64,000 nt of DNA from Apus apus (Eukaryota > Chordata > Aves > Apodiformes > Apodidae). A model generated the notes under the pieces. That model saw only the letters and a program-made list of their open reading frames with translations. It had not been told where the DNA came from and did no database searches. Of the stretch, positions 12,108 to 23,244 are shown piece after piece. Location of the stretch: NCBI RefSeq assembly GCF_020740795.1, contig NC_067294.1, positions 1 to 64,000 on the forward strand, written 5' to 3'. Every line of letters begins with the position of its first letter. Position 1 is the first letter of the stretch. Made by a program: the position numbers and the translations under genes.

Positions 12108-12720
12108 GTCAGAACCACCAGCTGTCCTGCCGATACTCCGGAGCTGCATGACTGTCCTTCTTCAGCCGGCACTCTGCTCCCCACTTCCGTGCCCTTGGCT
12201 GTGCTGCTTGTTGCTCTGCATCTGAAACAACACAAACACACCCTGTAAAGCAAGTCACCCGCACAACCACAGGTAGCTTGGTGAGGCCAGAGGTCTCTCT
12301 GCCTTCTGCATATACCTTCTCACTACAGCTAGAAGAAGAAAAGCCAGCTAGGGAGCCCCATCTGTGCAAGCTAAGGCACCTTCCAGATCTGACCCGCTCC
12401 CCTTCTGACTAGTGTAAGCTAGTCAGAACCGCCAACGGCCCTGTTGATACTCCAACGCTGGATGCCGACCCACCTTCATCCAGCACCCTGCTCCCCTCTT
12501 CTGTGCCCTTTCATGTGCAGCTTGTTCCTCTGCATCTGAAAAAAAACCAAAACAACCAACAAACAATGTATAAAGCAAGTCACCTGGATGCTGACAGACA
12601 GCTTCCTGAGACCAGAGGTATGTTTGCTTTTTGCATGTGCCTTCTCACTACAGCTAAAAGAAGAAATCCCCATGTGTGCAAGCTAAGGCACCTTCCAAAC
12701 CTGACCCGCTCCCCTTCCAC
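12108..12720 (-). repeat. Tandem duplication with 314-bp period carrying exon-like piece A twice
   Basis: 12108-12421 and 12422-12720 are diverged direct copies; shared stretches include GTCAGAACC, GATACTCC and AAGCTAAGGCACCTTCCA. Each copy has, on the minus strand, a pyrimidine-rich acceptor ending TTTCAG followed by ATGCAGAG. The exon starts are 12221 and 12535, exactly 314 bp apart. In the frame starting at ATG the copies read MQSNKQHSQGH and MQRNKLHMKGH, then both stop shortly after. The donor ends of these two copies are weak. Confidence 0.65.
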
Positions 12721-12839
12721 ACTAACTGCTGCTCCCAACCAGTCACGAGGTTCAGACTGGACCCCCTTGCTTTCTAAACTCCTTCTCAGAGGAGTCTAGG
12801 TGCGGCTGGATCCAATCCTAGCCCCGGACCGTAAAGGAA

Positions 12840-13260
12840 AGTCAACACAACTGTGGCAGTTGCCTACCCGTTGGCCCAGAGATGGACCGTATGGTCTCTG
12901 CCAACAGCATTGGTCCAAATCAACTTGCTTCCACACCCCCATAAAGCTACACTACCCTGTCATCAGTACTGCTGCATCCCTGGGCAGGGCAGCTCCAACC
13001 CTCGCACACAGACCAGGACTACACACAGACACTGTGACTGACCTTGTTATACCAAAAGTGGGGTCCTTCACCTGGTACGCAAGATGCCAAAATACATACA
13101 GAGCAAAGGTATTTTCATTTATGCAAACACAGGGTGAGAGGTGGTTAGACACAAAGCTGCCCCCTGAAGTAGCAAGGCTATGTACATTTATGCACTTGTG
13201 GTTAGTTTCCTCCACCTAATACATATTTAGAGTTACTCTACTCTGATTGGTTAGTGAATT
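12840..13260 (-). mobile_element. LTR-derived sequence, minus orientation
   Basis: On the minus strand the segment ends TTTCCTTTACGGTC. It is followed by a flank (about 12770-12838, containing TTTAGAAAGCAAG) that is also found after the LTR at 15841. It contains GGACCCCACTTTTGG (about 13058), shared with the plus-strand copy near 18128. It is probably a mosaic of two LTR types. Boundaries are approximate, and no viral gene is recognisable. Confidence 0.45.
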
Positions 13261-13492
13261 TCTCATTCTGATTTCGAGGTACAGCAGACACAGTGGGTAG
13301 GTCTTCAGTTGGAGGTGGGCAGCCTAAGTGCTGGAGGTCTGGTTTCCACATGCATGATCTTGTAGCAAGCAGAAGAGATCACTCACCTATACCAACTTTG
13401 GCAATTCTGCCACATTTTAAGCAAAGCTAGTACTTCCTTATCTTCTTGTTTCAACCACAAGATCTTTATTTCATAAGACCTTTGTAATTTTT

Positions 13493-13648
13493 TTAACTCT
13501 CTTGTCCTTGCTCAGTGAAAGATTCCACTGTATCAAGTACAGCAACGTGACCACGATACACGAGAAGACCACAGGACAGGAGAACAATTCCCATAGGGAA
13601 GATGATGCTGGCAGAGAAGCCCTGCGGTGCCACGATGGTACAGATGAT
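13493..13648 (-). CDS. Exon-like piece encoding a membrane segment and short tail
   Basis: A minus-strand acceptor CTGCTTTAG precedes a 52-codon frame ending in TAA. Residues about 13-31 (ASIIFPMGIVLLSCGLLVY) form a strong transmembrane-type helix. They are followed by a short, partly acidic tail ending EQGQES. This is the layout of the last exon of a type I membrane protein. Just upstream, starting with ATG at 13739, a second hydrophobic run (LILVLMVAFSCVWW) lies in another frame. The copy of this piece near 16.56 kb is broken early by a stop. No family was recognised, and expression is unknown. Confidence 0.3.
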   Translation of the reverse strand: MICTIVAPQGFSASIIFPMGIVLLSCGLLVYRGHVAVLDTVESFTEQGQES

Positions 13649-14348
13649 CTAAAGCAGACCTGCCAAGGAGAGGCAATTGCCACCACACACAAGAGAAAGC
13701 TACCATCAAAACCAGAATAAGGGATGTGTGAGAAGCCATGCTTGAAGACCTAAGACCAGTGAGGACACAGGGATGAAACCCCAGATGACGATTCTGTGGA
13801 AACAGCAGACTCAAAAGCAGAGCTGCAGGCAGCACCTGGCTGGCCACCGCAAGAGATGAACGCTCAGAAACGGCCAGGATGTGACACACGCCAAAGAGAT
13901 GCACGCGTCAAGCTGTAATTGTGAGATGAGAAGGGCTCAACAGGCTCTGTGCCAGTGAAGTGATGCATTCCGGACTCTTGGGAGGGCTACTGAGGTGCCT
14001 GCTGGTCACCGAGCTATGGAGGCACCAAGACCCAAGGAACATACAGTCTGAGACACGGAAAACAGACGACACGAAGTACACGCCAGACACAGGTTGGAGC
14101 TGCCCTGCCCTGTACACACTGACATTGTGCTGAAGAGTAACCCGTCCCTTTGCCTGCCCCAAGGGGACTGTGCTCTGCCAGTCCTCTCCCCTACACCAAC
14201 TTTGAGAACCCCCCCTCCAATCCCCAACCTTATCCCCTCCTCCCAGACCCTCCACTTAGCTTTCAGATGGCCAGGGCTCCGCAGCCTTCCTCCTCGACAA
14301 GCCATCCTTGCCGGGATGTTCCTGCCATCGCCAGGCTCCTCATAGTGA

Positions 14349-15219
14349 TCTGGAAAAAATCACCAAGAAACCCACAGTTAGTATTGATAAGCATCACATC
14401 AGACACTGCCAACTTCTTCAACATCCCCTGCTCAGAACCCCCATGGTGTTCTCCTCACCTGCTGGTTCCAGAATCAGATGCTGAGGCCATCCTTGCTTGT
14501 GGCATCTAAGATACCAAAAGACCCAATTACTGCTGTGCTTGTGACAAGTCCCATGACCCTCCTTGCTACCACCCTGGCTCACCCCAAACACCCACCCAAC
14601 CCCAACAGCAGCCTGCACAGCACCTACACACCCAAAAGGTAGATGCTTCACTGAGTTCCCACAGGTTAACTTTATCCTAGACACCAACCTGGCTGACGCC
14701 TGTGTCATCTCCACAGATGGCCCGTTGGCATGCTGCTCCACTGCTCCAAGGCTGCAAAACTGAAGCAAACAGCACAGGCTGAGACACTGCCTGAGCCCAC
14801 AGCCTGCCCACAGCTATTCCCATCTACCACTCTCACCTTCGTGGCTCACCTGTCTGGCCTCTGATGGTCACAGGTTGCCACGTCCAGCCCTGTGTGCTGC
14901 CTGGAAAACACAAACAAGGGATCCTCATCACACACTGACAACACAACACCTGGAAAACAACTGCCAGATCAGCCTGCTAATTGTCACTGACCTTGCTTGA
15001 GTCACCTCCCGTGCAGATCTCCCGCTTCACTCGGTGCTTTGCACCTACAAAACAAACCCAAACCATGAGCCAGTCAATAGAGGCATCAGTCACACCCTCC
15101 CTCAGACACCAGGGGACAACTCACCCCAGGTTCTTCTTCAATATGCACCAACCCACTTCCTTACCATTCCCTGTTCCTCTCCTCCGTCGCCCTTTTGCAA
15201 GTGGCTCGTCCCCCATCAT
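14349..15219 (-). pseudogene. Cluster of exon-like pieces A-F with canonical splice sites, frame interrupted
   Basis: In minus order: A 15219-15165 (acceptor TTTTTTTCAG, donor GTAAGG); B 15044 to 14992 or 15006 (acceptor TTTTGTAG, donors GTCAGT or GTGACT); C 14900-14850 (TTTTCCAG, GTGAGC); D 14759-14689 (GCTTCAG, GTTGGT); E 14505-14459 (TATCTTAG, GTGAGG); F from 14349 (TTTTTTCCAG). A plus B reads MMGDEPLAKG through GAKHRVKREICTGG. The B copies further left read GANPSVKRDV and GTKPGAEQDI, so this frame is shared. No single frame runs through all six pieces without a stop or phase clash. This suggests decay, alternative splicing, or a non-coding spliced RNA. Whether it is transcribed cannot be judged here. 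Confidence 0.35.
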
Positions 15220-15840
15220 CTGAAAAAAATGGTATCAAGCAATCACTTGCATACAATTCAAGAGGTTTCGATTTAGGAATACTTTCTAGATCCCAACTAC
15301 CTAAAGTGAAGCTAAAAAATAAATTAACATGAAGTCCCACACATTCAGGCCTTAACGAATTGGACACCTCATCTGCTTAGCTGTCACTCGAGGAGTCTCT
15401 CCCAGATGGCTCCAGCCACCCCTCTCAAAAACACTATGAAAATGGCCGCCCTCCCCTGCTGAGGGCTGCTACTTCACTTCAAATGCTCCATCTGTGCCCC
15501 AACAGGCACAGGCAGCACAGCAACACAAACCACAGGCTCTCACTGCTATTCCTTGCCCAACCCCACAGTTGCTACAGCCTCCAGAGAGAGCAGCTCCAAC
15601 CCAACAGCACAGAGACACAACACACAAACAATGTGATGCAAGCACAAGTAAACTCTCAGCAAGAAAAACTACTCCTCCAATGCAGATGACAAGACATATG
15701 GGACTACAAGCATGACATTAGTGTTGAAGAGTCCAGAAGTCCCTCCTGTCAAGTCATGAGGATCAGACCAGACCTCCTTGCTTTCTAAACTTCTTCTCAG
15801 GGAGAAGCATAGGTGCAGCTGGATGCAGTCTGCACCTCTG

Positions 15841-16430
15841 ACTGTGAAGAGAAACTCACACCCTCAGTTCTGCCACAGACTCAGTTTATTGCAGCTCGAG
15901 CTGGGTGCCTCCAGAGAGGGACCCCACCTGGACTCTACCTGTGCCTTTTACAGACTCACAGTCTGACCACATGCTAGTACCTGCAACTGTTAATCCAATT
16001 ACCTCCCACAATGACAACATCATTCTATTCCGATTGGTTCTATGCTCTGCTGTCTGATGGTCCCCATTCACTATCAGTCACTTGTTGACTGGACAATTTT
16101 TCATTGTTCTCTTCCAGTTGTTTCTGTGCTGGATGATTCTTCCACATTCCCATTTTGTCCCATTTCTCCAACTTAAAGTCTCCGTCATCACATCTTCTCA
16201 TTGTAGAAGATGATCTTGAATAATTATCTTGGTGACTACACCTTGTTTCAATATTACTGCGGGTGGTAGAGTGAAAGTCTAACTAAGGTTCATCACAGGA
16301 GTTCAGCTAAAAATTAATTAGAATTGCAGCCTAAGGCCTTAACACTTCAGCTACTTATGCTAAGTCAAGTCAGGAGTTAAGTAACTTAGGTCAAGTAGTT
16401 GTCAGTTTGCCCAAATCTTTAGCATGTATA
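15841..16430 (-). mobile_element. LTR, minus orientation, inverted partner of the 17.5-kb copy
   Basis: The reverse complement of this segment is clearly homologous to 17470-17860. Both share AGCTCGAGCTGCAATAAAC (poly(A) signal region), TATTGAAACAAG and TTAGGCTGCAAT. The end, TTTCTCTTCACAGTCAGAGG, matches TTTTCCTTACAGTCAGAGG of the other copy. The pair flanks about 1 kb of array sequence. It could be two solo LTRs or a rearranged element; no viral coding region lies between them. Confidence 0.65.
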
Positions 16431-17469
16431 CAATTCAAACTGATATCCATTTAATTAACATTTCTATCTCAATATTCCTATAGTCACTCCATTTCTGATT
16501 TTGGCAGTAAGGAGGCTATAAGGCAGCCCCAGAGAAAGAGTCAAGAGTCATGATCTGTGACAAGAAATCAATCAAAATCAAAACAGACAGATGTACAAAA
16601 AGCCTTGCTAAGACCTAAGAATGCAAGAACATGGGGAAGAATACCCAGAAAGAAAAAGGGCTCCCTGTGAAACAGAAGCCTCCAGGGTGGTGCTGACAAC
16701 ACCAGCAATAAGAAGACTGAGCAGAAACTTCTGAGTCAGCAGAACAAGCTGTGCTTTTGAGCTCTGACGCAAGAAAAGCAGCGCCCGATCAGCGCTGTGA
16801 TGATGAGCACAGATGCTCAGGACCTAAGGATGGGGCACAAGGTGAGTGCTGTGCTCCTGGAGCACAAAGAGGAGACTGGGACCCAAGGAGGGTCCAAGAT
16901 ACAGAAGACAATGGACTACACAAGCTACACAAAGGCACACACACAGGCTAGAGCTGCCCTGCCTGGCACACGCTGGTGTCATGCTAAAGCATGATTCACT
17001 CCCTTCACCGGCCCAAAGGGGATGCTTCCCAGACAGGCCTCTCCCTACTCTACCTTTAAAGTCCCTCCCTGCAATCCCCAGTCTTGCCCCTCCATACCCT
17101 GAGGCCTCCCCAGCACCCATCCCTCAACTTAGCTTTCAGGGGGCCACAGGTTTCAATGCATTTTAGTTTAAAGAAAACTCCACAGTTGGTCAACTACATA
17201 TGGGTCATATACCCCAGGGCCCACCCACTCCCCTTCCCACAACCCCCTGGGAAAGGGGCAGGGCCAAACACCAGCTGGAATTAAGGGCTGGGGGAGCAGC
17301 ACCTGGATCTCTCACCTGCCTCTGGGCACATGCTGCGGGGTGGGGCTGAGGAAGACCACAGCTAGGACATGCCCAAGAGAAAATCTCCAGTAGAAAAATC
17401 CCTCAAGGACTATTGAGATTAAAATACTGATTAAAGGAATTTTGGAATTCATAGCATAAATGTTAAAGA

Positions 17470-17860
17470 CTTGGGCAAACTGAAAACCACCTGACATAAA
17501 CGACTCAGCATGAGTAGCTGGAGCCGTTAGGCCTTAGGCTGCAATCCTAATTAAACTGTAGCTGGATTCTTATGATTAAACCTTAGTAAACTTCTACTTT
17601 GCCACCTGGAATAGTATTGAAACAAGATGTAGACAATGAGGTAATTACTCAAAATAACCTTATGCTTTGGTAAGACAGATTGACCAAAACTCATTGGAGT
17701 AATTGGACTGACAAGCGGTCAGACTGTGAGGCCCTAAAAGGCACAGGTAGACTATGGGGAGGGTCCTTCTGCAGAGGCACCAGCTCGAGCTGCAATAAAC
17801 CAACTCTGTGACAGGACTAAGGGCCTAAACTTTTCCTTACAGTCAGAGGTCAAGACTGGA
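17470..17860 (+). mobile_element. LTR, plus orientation
   Basis: This is the plus-strand copy of the LTR at 15841-16430. It contains CTCGAGCTGCAATAAACC at about 17783, with the AATAAA poly(A) signal, and ends near TTTTCCTTACAGTCA. The flank GACTGGATTCAACTA resembles the flank after the minus copies. The 5' boundary is approximate. Confidence 0.65.
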
Positions 17861-17989
17861 TTCAACTACTCTTGGAGCATGCCTAGTGACATCTTAAGCA
17901 CTGTCACTTTAAATGGAAGCAAAGAACTAATCAGCCGATCGCATATACCAGTGATAGAATCTAATTCATATTACGTGTTTCTGTGGATA

Positions 17990-18170
17990 AAAGTAGCTCT
18001 TGTGCTTTGGGAAGCTGACCTTGCTTTGTGGAATACCACCCTGCTCCCTTTCCTGCACAGAACTGGATATTAAAGCAAGTCTCTCTACCCTGCCTCAGTT
18101 TTGGGTTGTTGTGCAACAGGTGATAGACCCCACTTTTGGGACAACACTATGGCAACACAACATTTGGCAA
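17990..18170 (+). mobile_element. LTR-like end with shared downstream sequence
   Basis: An ATTAAA signal (about 18069) is followed by a U5-like run ending TTGTGCAACAGGTGA. Then comes GACCCCACTTTTGG, which recurs in inverted form at about 13058. This indicates a second LTR type in the region. A 186-codon frame starting at 18000 is open across it, but no protein was recognised. Confidence 0.4.
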
Positions 18171-20340
18171 AAAAACTTTGACATGCTTAACACACAAGTT
18201 TTCAATAACTTGCAAGTTGCTTCCTGCTGTTGTTGCTCTTCCTTCAAAAATTCTACTCCTAGTCAAGATGCTCACTACAGGATCAAGTGTTTACTTCCAT
18301 CACTCTTCCAAAACTATCCAGATGACAATTACAGCCCTGAAAGGGGAGGGAGAGAGAGTAAAAGATCTCAGGCAGCAAAAGAGCTCTGCAGGCCGGCACC
18401 CACCAACACTGCATTCATTAAAAAGTTACTTCTGAACTACTATCTTGTACAGAATCCTTTTACCAAAAAAATAATAATTTGCTTTTGCCTACATCCCAAA
18501 GGGTTTGTGAAGTCAGTTCTGTATTGTACAACTCTTTTCAACACAGAAAGAAATTACTAACATTTGCAGCTCATTTGGCTTGGTTTTCTAAGGTCTTTCA
18601 TTCATAAACTACTGGAAAATCATGGTGGTTTCAAAAAGCAAGGACAAACTATGTACCAAATGTACAAGAAAAGTAAATAAGTGAAACAGTACAGATTTTA
18701 CATTATATTTGGAACAAAATAAATTGAAGGAAATTACTCAGACCATGTATTATTCAGTATAAAATTATTCATTACTTACTAGCCGCTGTTGCTATTGCCA
18801 TTGTTGTTTGTAAAGAGAGACCACAATCCACAAGCAGAAAATTATAAAATGAGAAAAAATATCTTGAATACAGTTAGTTGAAATACAAACAATTCTGTAC
18901 AATAGAAAAAAAAATTCTAAGAAAAGAACTTTGAAAGAAGACTGGGGCATGACCATTGACAATGAAGAGGCTGCCCATTGTCAGTGTGCTACAGTTTAAT
19001 AAAAAAAAATGTTCCATTGTTGTATACACACATATGAACTGTGTGTGCAACTGATTAGTGGAGAAAGAAGGCAGCAGAATGAATGAAGCTGATTTTGCCT
19101 GGGAGTGCTGGAATAATGAACTGGACTTTTTGACATACACGACATTGATTTTGTGAATTTACGTTATCAACGCAGCATTAAAAATTTGTAAGCGTTCTCT
19201 GTTCCAGTCTCCTTAAGGAACAGAATGACAGATAAAATGGAATCAAAACTGGGTGAACAGGTAACACAGTGGGTCCCAGTCCTTGGAGAGGAGAATTCTG
19301 TGGGCCATGAAATCACTAATAATGTCTCATTTGCTGGTAGACAGCACATACCACACGGAGGTGCTGCAAGCGCACACACTGAGTTGTAACAGAATGCTGC
19401 TTAGCAGCAGTTGTGTCAGTAGCTCGGACTGGGAAGGGAATTTATGGAATTAATTAGAACTCTGATCCTCCTGAAAAATCATATGCTAACCTGAGAGCAC
19501 AGTTGATCTATCTGGATCAGAATTATTCCCCTTAGCCCATCATAAACAAAGCAGTGGTAAAAACAAACACCCATGGCCACCTCAAGTGGATCCTTCCAGT
19601 TGGGTCTTGGGAACTCTCATCACATCCATCTCCAGTTCCCTGTCCATACACTCACATGCACACACACATATTCAGTGGCCACAAAAACGTCTGCTCACCA
19701 AAGTTCAGGATCAGAAAATTTAGCAGAATTTGTAAGCCAAATGAGGGCACATGCTTATATCTTGTATGTGTTAGGAGGAGCTACATATTCTGCTATTTAC
19801 CATTGGAAAAAAAAAAAAAAAAGCATAACACAAAGATAACAGATTTTTCAATATTTCATCACCTGCAAAATTCTACATTCACTAGGAAATTCAGCTCAAA
19901 GAAGTAAGACCGTGGCACACTATTATTCTGTGATATTAATACATACATGTGAAGCCATGCTACTGTGCAATCCTGCTTACTATACGTATTGCAAAGACTC
20001 AAAGAAACTGAAGCGTTTTTCACCTCAAGATCAGCCTTAGAGTTATATGAAAATACAGCTATATGAGCTTTCTGCACACTACGAGAGAAGCACCATAAAG
20101 TGTATTGACAAAATATGTAAAGCCCACAAACTGTATTTTGTTGCTTCCTTCTTCAGAGCAAAAATGGCTCTCTCCCTTTTCAATGTTAGAAGGTGCCACC
20201 CTATTACACAGCAATGATGTCAAGGTGCTACAAGGGCAAACGTTTGCCCTCCTCCAGTTCCTGATAAAGCAAGTGGATTTTTGCTGCTGGTGGTTTGCTT
20301 TTCTCTGTTGTTGTTTGTGGTTTTTTTTTCATCAAAGCAG
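18170..20340. other. Intergenic stretch, nothing recognised
   Basis: AT-rich DNA with an A-tract at about 19806-19822 and a short CA-rich run near 19650-19670. No gene, RNA or CR1 end was recognised. Confidence 0.5.
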
Positions 20341-20429
20341 CACTGCCGTTGCTAAAACGTCTCAGATGTCAGCGAATAGCTTTGTAATGCAGCATCTCGA
20401 CATTTTCTCCTGTCCTTCGCTGTCCGCAC

Positions 20430-21330
20430 GTAGATGGCAAACAACCAAACAACCCTTCTGCGGGTGCACCCGCCGTTCTGCGGGGCTGCCGCTGCTCCCG
20501 GTCCGGGCTCTGCGGGCAGCTGTGCTCCCGCACTTCCCTCTCGGCTGCCGCCCCGCCCCGCCCGCCCCGCACGGCCCGCTCCGCGCTGCCCGCCCCGCCC
20601 CGCCCCGCGCTGCCCGCCCCGCCCCGCACGGCCCGCGCTGCCCTCAGGACGCGCGGCTGGTGCGGGGTGTGCAGCGCTTTGTCCCGGGTCACGTCCCCGC
20701 GCGCCCATCGCTTCAAGGACGAGACGTCCTGCACCAGCGCTGCCGCCTGCGGGCAGGCAGCCCCGCGGGCCCGGCCCGGCGCGGGGAGAGCGCGGGGCGG
20801 GCGGGCTCCCGCCCAGCCTGCTCGGCGGCCACGGCGGGTGCGGGCGGGCAGTGCCGGGCGCCGTGCGGGGGTCGCTGCCCCCGCTGCCGGCCGGGCGGCC
20901 CGGCCTGCGAGGAGGCTCCGGGGACCCGTGCGGGCCCCGGCACCGCGGCCGCGGGGGGTCACGCACGAGTGCCAGCGTTGGTGGCAACAAGCCTGGCACT
21001 CACCAACACTGCACTTTTGTTTTATTTAAAGCACACTCCCCTGAAACAACTGCACGCTCACCCCCTTCTCCCCCCAAGGAAAAGCAACAACCAACCAACC
21101 CCCCAAACAACCCCCTCCGCCGACCCGGTACCTCGCGTTGCTCTCCTCGCGGAGCCACCGCTGGCTCGGCAGCCTGTGTCCCCAGAGCCGCGCCCCCCGC
21201 CCCAGCAGCTGCCTCCCGGCAGCTCCGGCTGCGCTGCCCGCTGGGTGCTCAGCGGGAACCGGCCCTTGAAGGGCGGGGAGTCAGAGCTGCTCGCAACAGA
21301 CCCTGCCCCACACCCCTGCACCCAGTGGGC
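20430..21330. promoter_or_regulatory. CpG island with clustered GC boxes
   Basis: A sharp rise in G+C and CpG. Between about 20550 and 20640 a short unit rich in CCCCGCCCCGC repeats, giving a run of Sp1/KLF-type GC boxes. The long open frames on both strands here are rich in Pro, Arg, Ala and Gly, as chance frames in CpG islands are, and were not called as genes. No first exon with a clear donor was found, so the transcript, if any, is unknown. Confidence 0.6.
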
Positions 21331-21379
21331 CCGGGCAAGGACCCCCAGCCCACAACCCTGCTTACAGGTGACTTATGAG

Positions 21380-21682
21380 AAGGTACAAACTTTTTAGCAG
21401 GGCCTGTAGTTATAAGAGAAGGGGGTAATGGTTTTAAACTAAAAGAGGGAACATTCAGGCTATTTAGAAGGAAGAAATTTTTTACTATGAGGATGGTGAA
21501 ATGCTGGCCCAGGTTGCCCAGAGGTGGTAGATGCCCCATCCCTGGAAACATTCAAGGTCAAGTTTGACAGGGCTCTGAGCAACCTGATCTAGTTCAAGAT
21601 GTCTTTGCTCACTGCAGGGGGTTAGACTAGATGAACTTTTAACTGTCCCTTCCAACCCAAACTCTTCAATGCTTCTATGATT
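21380..21682 (+). mobile_element. CR1 LINE, 3' end
   Basis: Truncated CR1 with the characteristic tail: TGCCCCATCCCTGGAAACAT, AGCAACCTGATCTAGTTCAA, TTAGACTAGATGAAC and CCTTCCAACCCAAACTCT, ending TTCTATGAT. This is typical of bird genomes. Confidence 0.9.
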
Positions 21683-21689
21683 GTAATTG

Positions 21690-23240
21690 GCAGCAGATCA
21701 AACAGTCAAGAGTCACCTAATGATGTTGATAACGTCTTGTCAACAGGCATCACCAGAGCTCTTCATCATTCAAAAAACCGAAATTGTTTTCATCTTCCCA
21801 CTGCCATGCTACAGATTTGTCAGTGAAAAAAGGAGGATGAAAATTTACTGCCTGTATACAAATTTTATTTTATTTTTAACATTTCCATAAATTAGCTTGT
21901 ACAGTGACCTTCTGTGTCACAGCTAGGGCCCCATACACTGCAGCACTACCAAAGCTCGTAAGCACAGACCAGGACTGTATACTGAGCCATTATTTCAAGA
22001 ATTCTGTCCTTTACTGCAAAATACAGTAAAAAAAGGTTGTTTTGAAGCCTAACCCCAGCCCCCCCCCCCCGCCTCTTTCTCTGTAACTTTGCTGCACTGC
22101 TACTACAGCAGGACTTGTAGCATCGCTGTGAGCAATATTAGTTTTTACTTATTTTCAGCTGATAGAAAATCTTTTATCATCATATGCCAAGCTATGATTA
22201 TGTATATATGCAGTTTGACATAGAGAAAAGCTTCTATGAATGCCCTCTTTTTTTCCTCTACTGCATGATAAGCACTCATCATGCAGGCTACAAGATCACA
22301 GGGCAAGATGATGAAAATAAAGAAATATCCTGAAGCTTTAATTCCCTTCTTTCCCATTTTCTAGGGTTAAAATTCATAGCTTTCAGCTAAAAAGCAAGAC
22401 CCCAAGTGCAACTTTGTTTAACAGAAACTGAGTATTATTTAGCACTGTGTATGGTAAGCACAGGTATATATAGCTCACCACACAGCAATTCTGCCTGAAA
22501 CACAAGTAGTTACTAATTGATCCACTGCAAATGTTCAAATCATCTAGCAGAAAGATTTCTGAGAAATACAAGGTAAATTCTTATGTGCTAGGGATGAAAT
22601 TCATACCCTGCAATGATAGCAGCACTATTTTCACTTTATAGTAGCTTAGATGGTACATAAGACTTGTTCTCCTCTACCCTAGAACAGATTCTACACTCAG
22701 GATAAGCTTTCATTACAGGACAGCAAGAACATCTTGCAAGGCAGCACAGGAAGTTGTAGCAAGTATGGTATGATCATACAGTGTTTCATGTCTGGAGTAA
22801 TTTAAAAGCAAAGGATGGGGGTGAAGGTTTCCTCCACTGCAGAGATATCATCTGCAATCATAGTTTTGTTTAACTCCACACTCTTATTTCCAGTTTCATA
22901 CTTCAATCTGCAATTAGAAACCTAGTGCAGGCTTAGATTCTCACCTTTCAGAAACCATATGGGAATTCAGCAGTCAATTTTCCATTTTGCTTCCAAATAC
23001 ACAGAGATAGCCAGGTCTGTTAAAGTATCCTTATTGCTGCCAGAATGCAGACTTAAAGACAGCATTTCCAATCCAGGTTTCTTCCACTGGTTTTCTTTCA
23101 GGTGTGGAAAAGACCTATATAAGACCAAGTGTTCCAAAAGGCACTGAATAATTCTGATGCTCTCAGATGCACCCAGGTGGTGCACACAAACGCGTCTACC
23201 AGGCTCCACTGAAGACAAACGGGCATCCCAGACTCCAATG
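21690..23240. other. Intergenic stretch, nothing recognised
   Basis: AT-rich DNA with a run of twelve C at 22059-22070. No gene was recognised. Confidence 0.5.
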
Positions 23241-23244
23241 CACA

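Larger units (their letters stand above)
11640..17160 (-). repeat. Degenerate tandem array of exon-like units interleaved with LTR pieces
   Basis: Several segments recur in the same order. 14070-14290 is homologous to 16925-17150, and about 13690-14070 to about 16590-16925. The 11700-11870 segment matches 14900-15060. The flank after the LTR near 12780-12840 matches that at 15780-15850. The implied unit, in plus order, is C-B-A exon-like pieces, LTR-derived sequence, hydrophobic exon, F-like piece, repeating at about 3 kb. On the minus strand many pieces are bounded by good splice acceptors and donors. I do not recognise the family. It may be a decayed tandem gene family, a spliced non-coding RNA, or a tandemly amplified retroelement derivative. 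Confidence 0.55.

Noticed and set aside
18000-18560. 186-codon plus-strand ORF after the LTR
   Set aside because: It overlaps LTR-like sequence and ends in AT-rich DNA. No retroviral or host domain was recognised.
20105-21397. 430-codon plus-strand ORF and overlapping 197-314-codon frames on both strands
   Set aside because: They overlap in several frames within a CpG island and are Pro/Arg/Ala/Gly-rich, as expected from stop-poor GC-rich DNA. No family match or splice structure.
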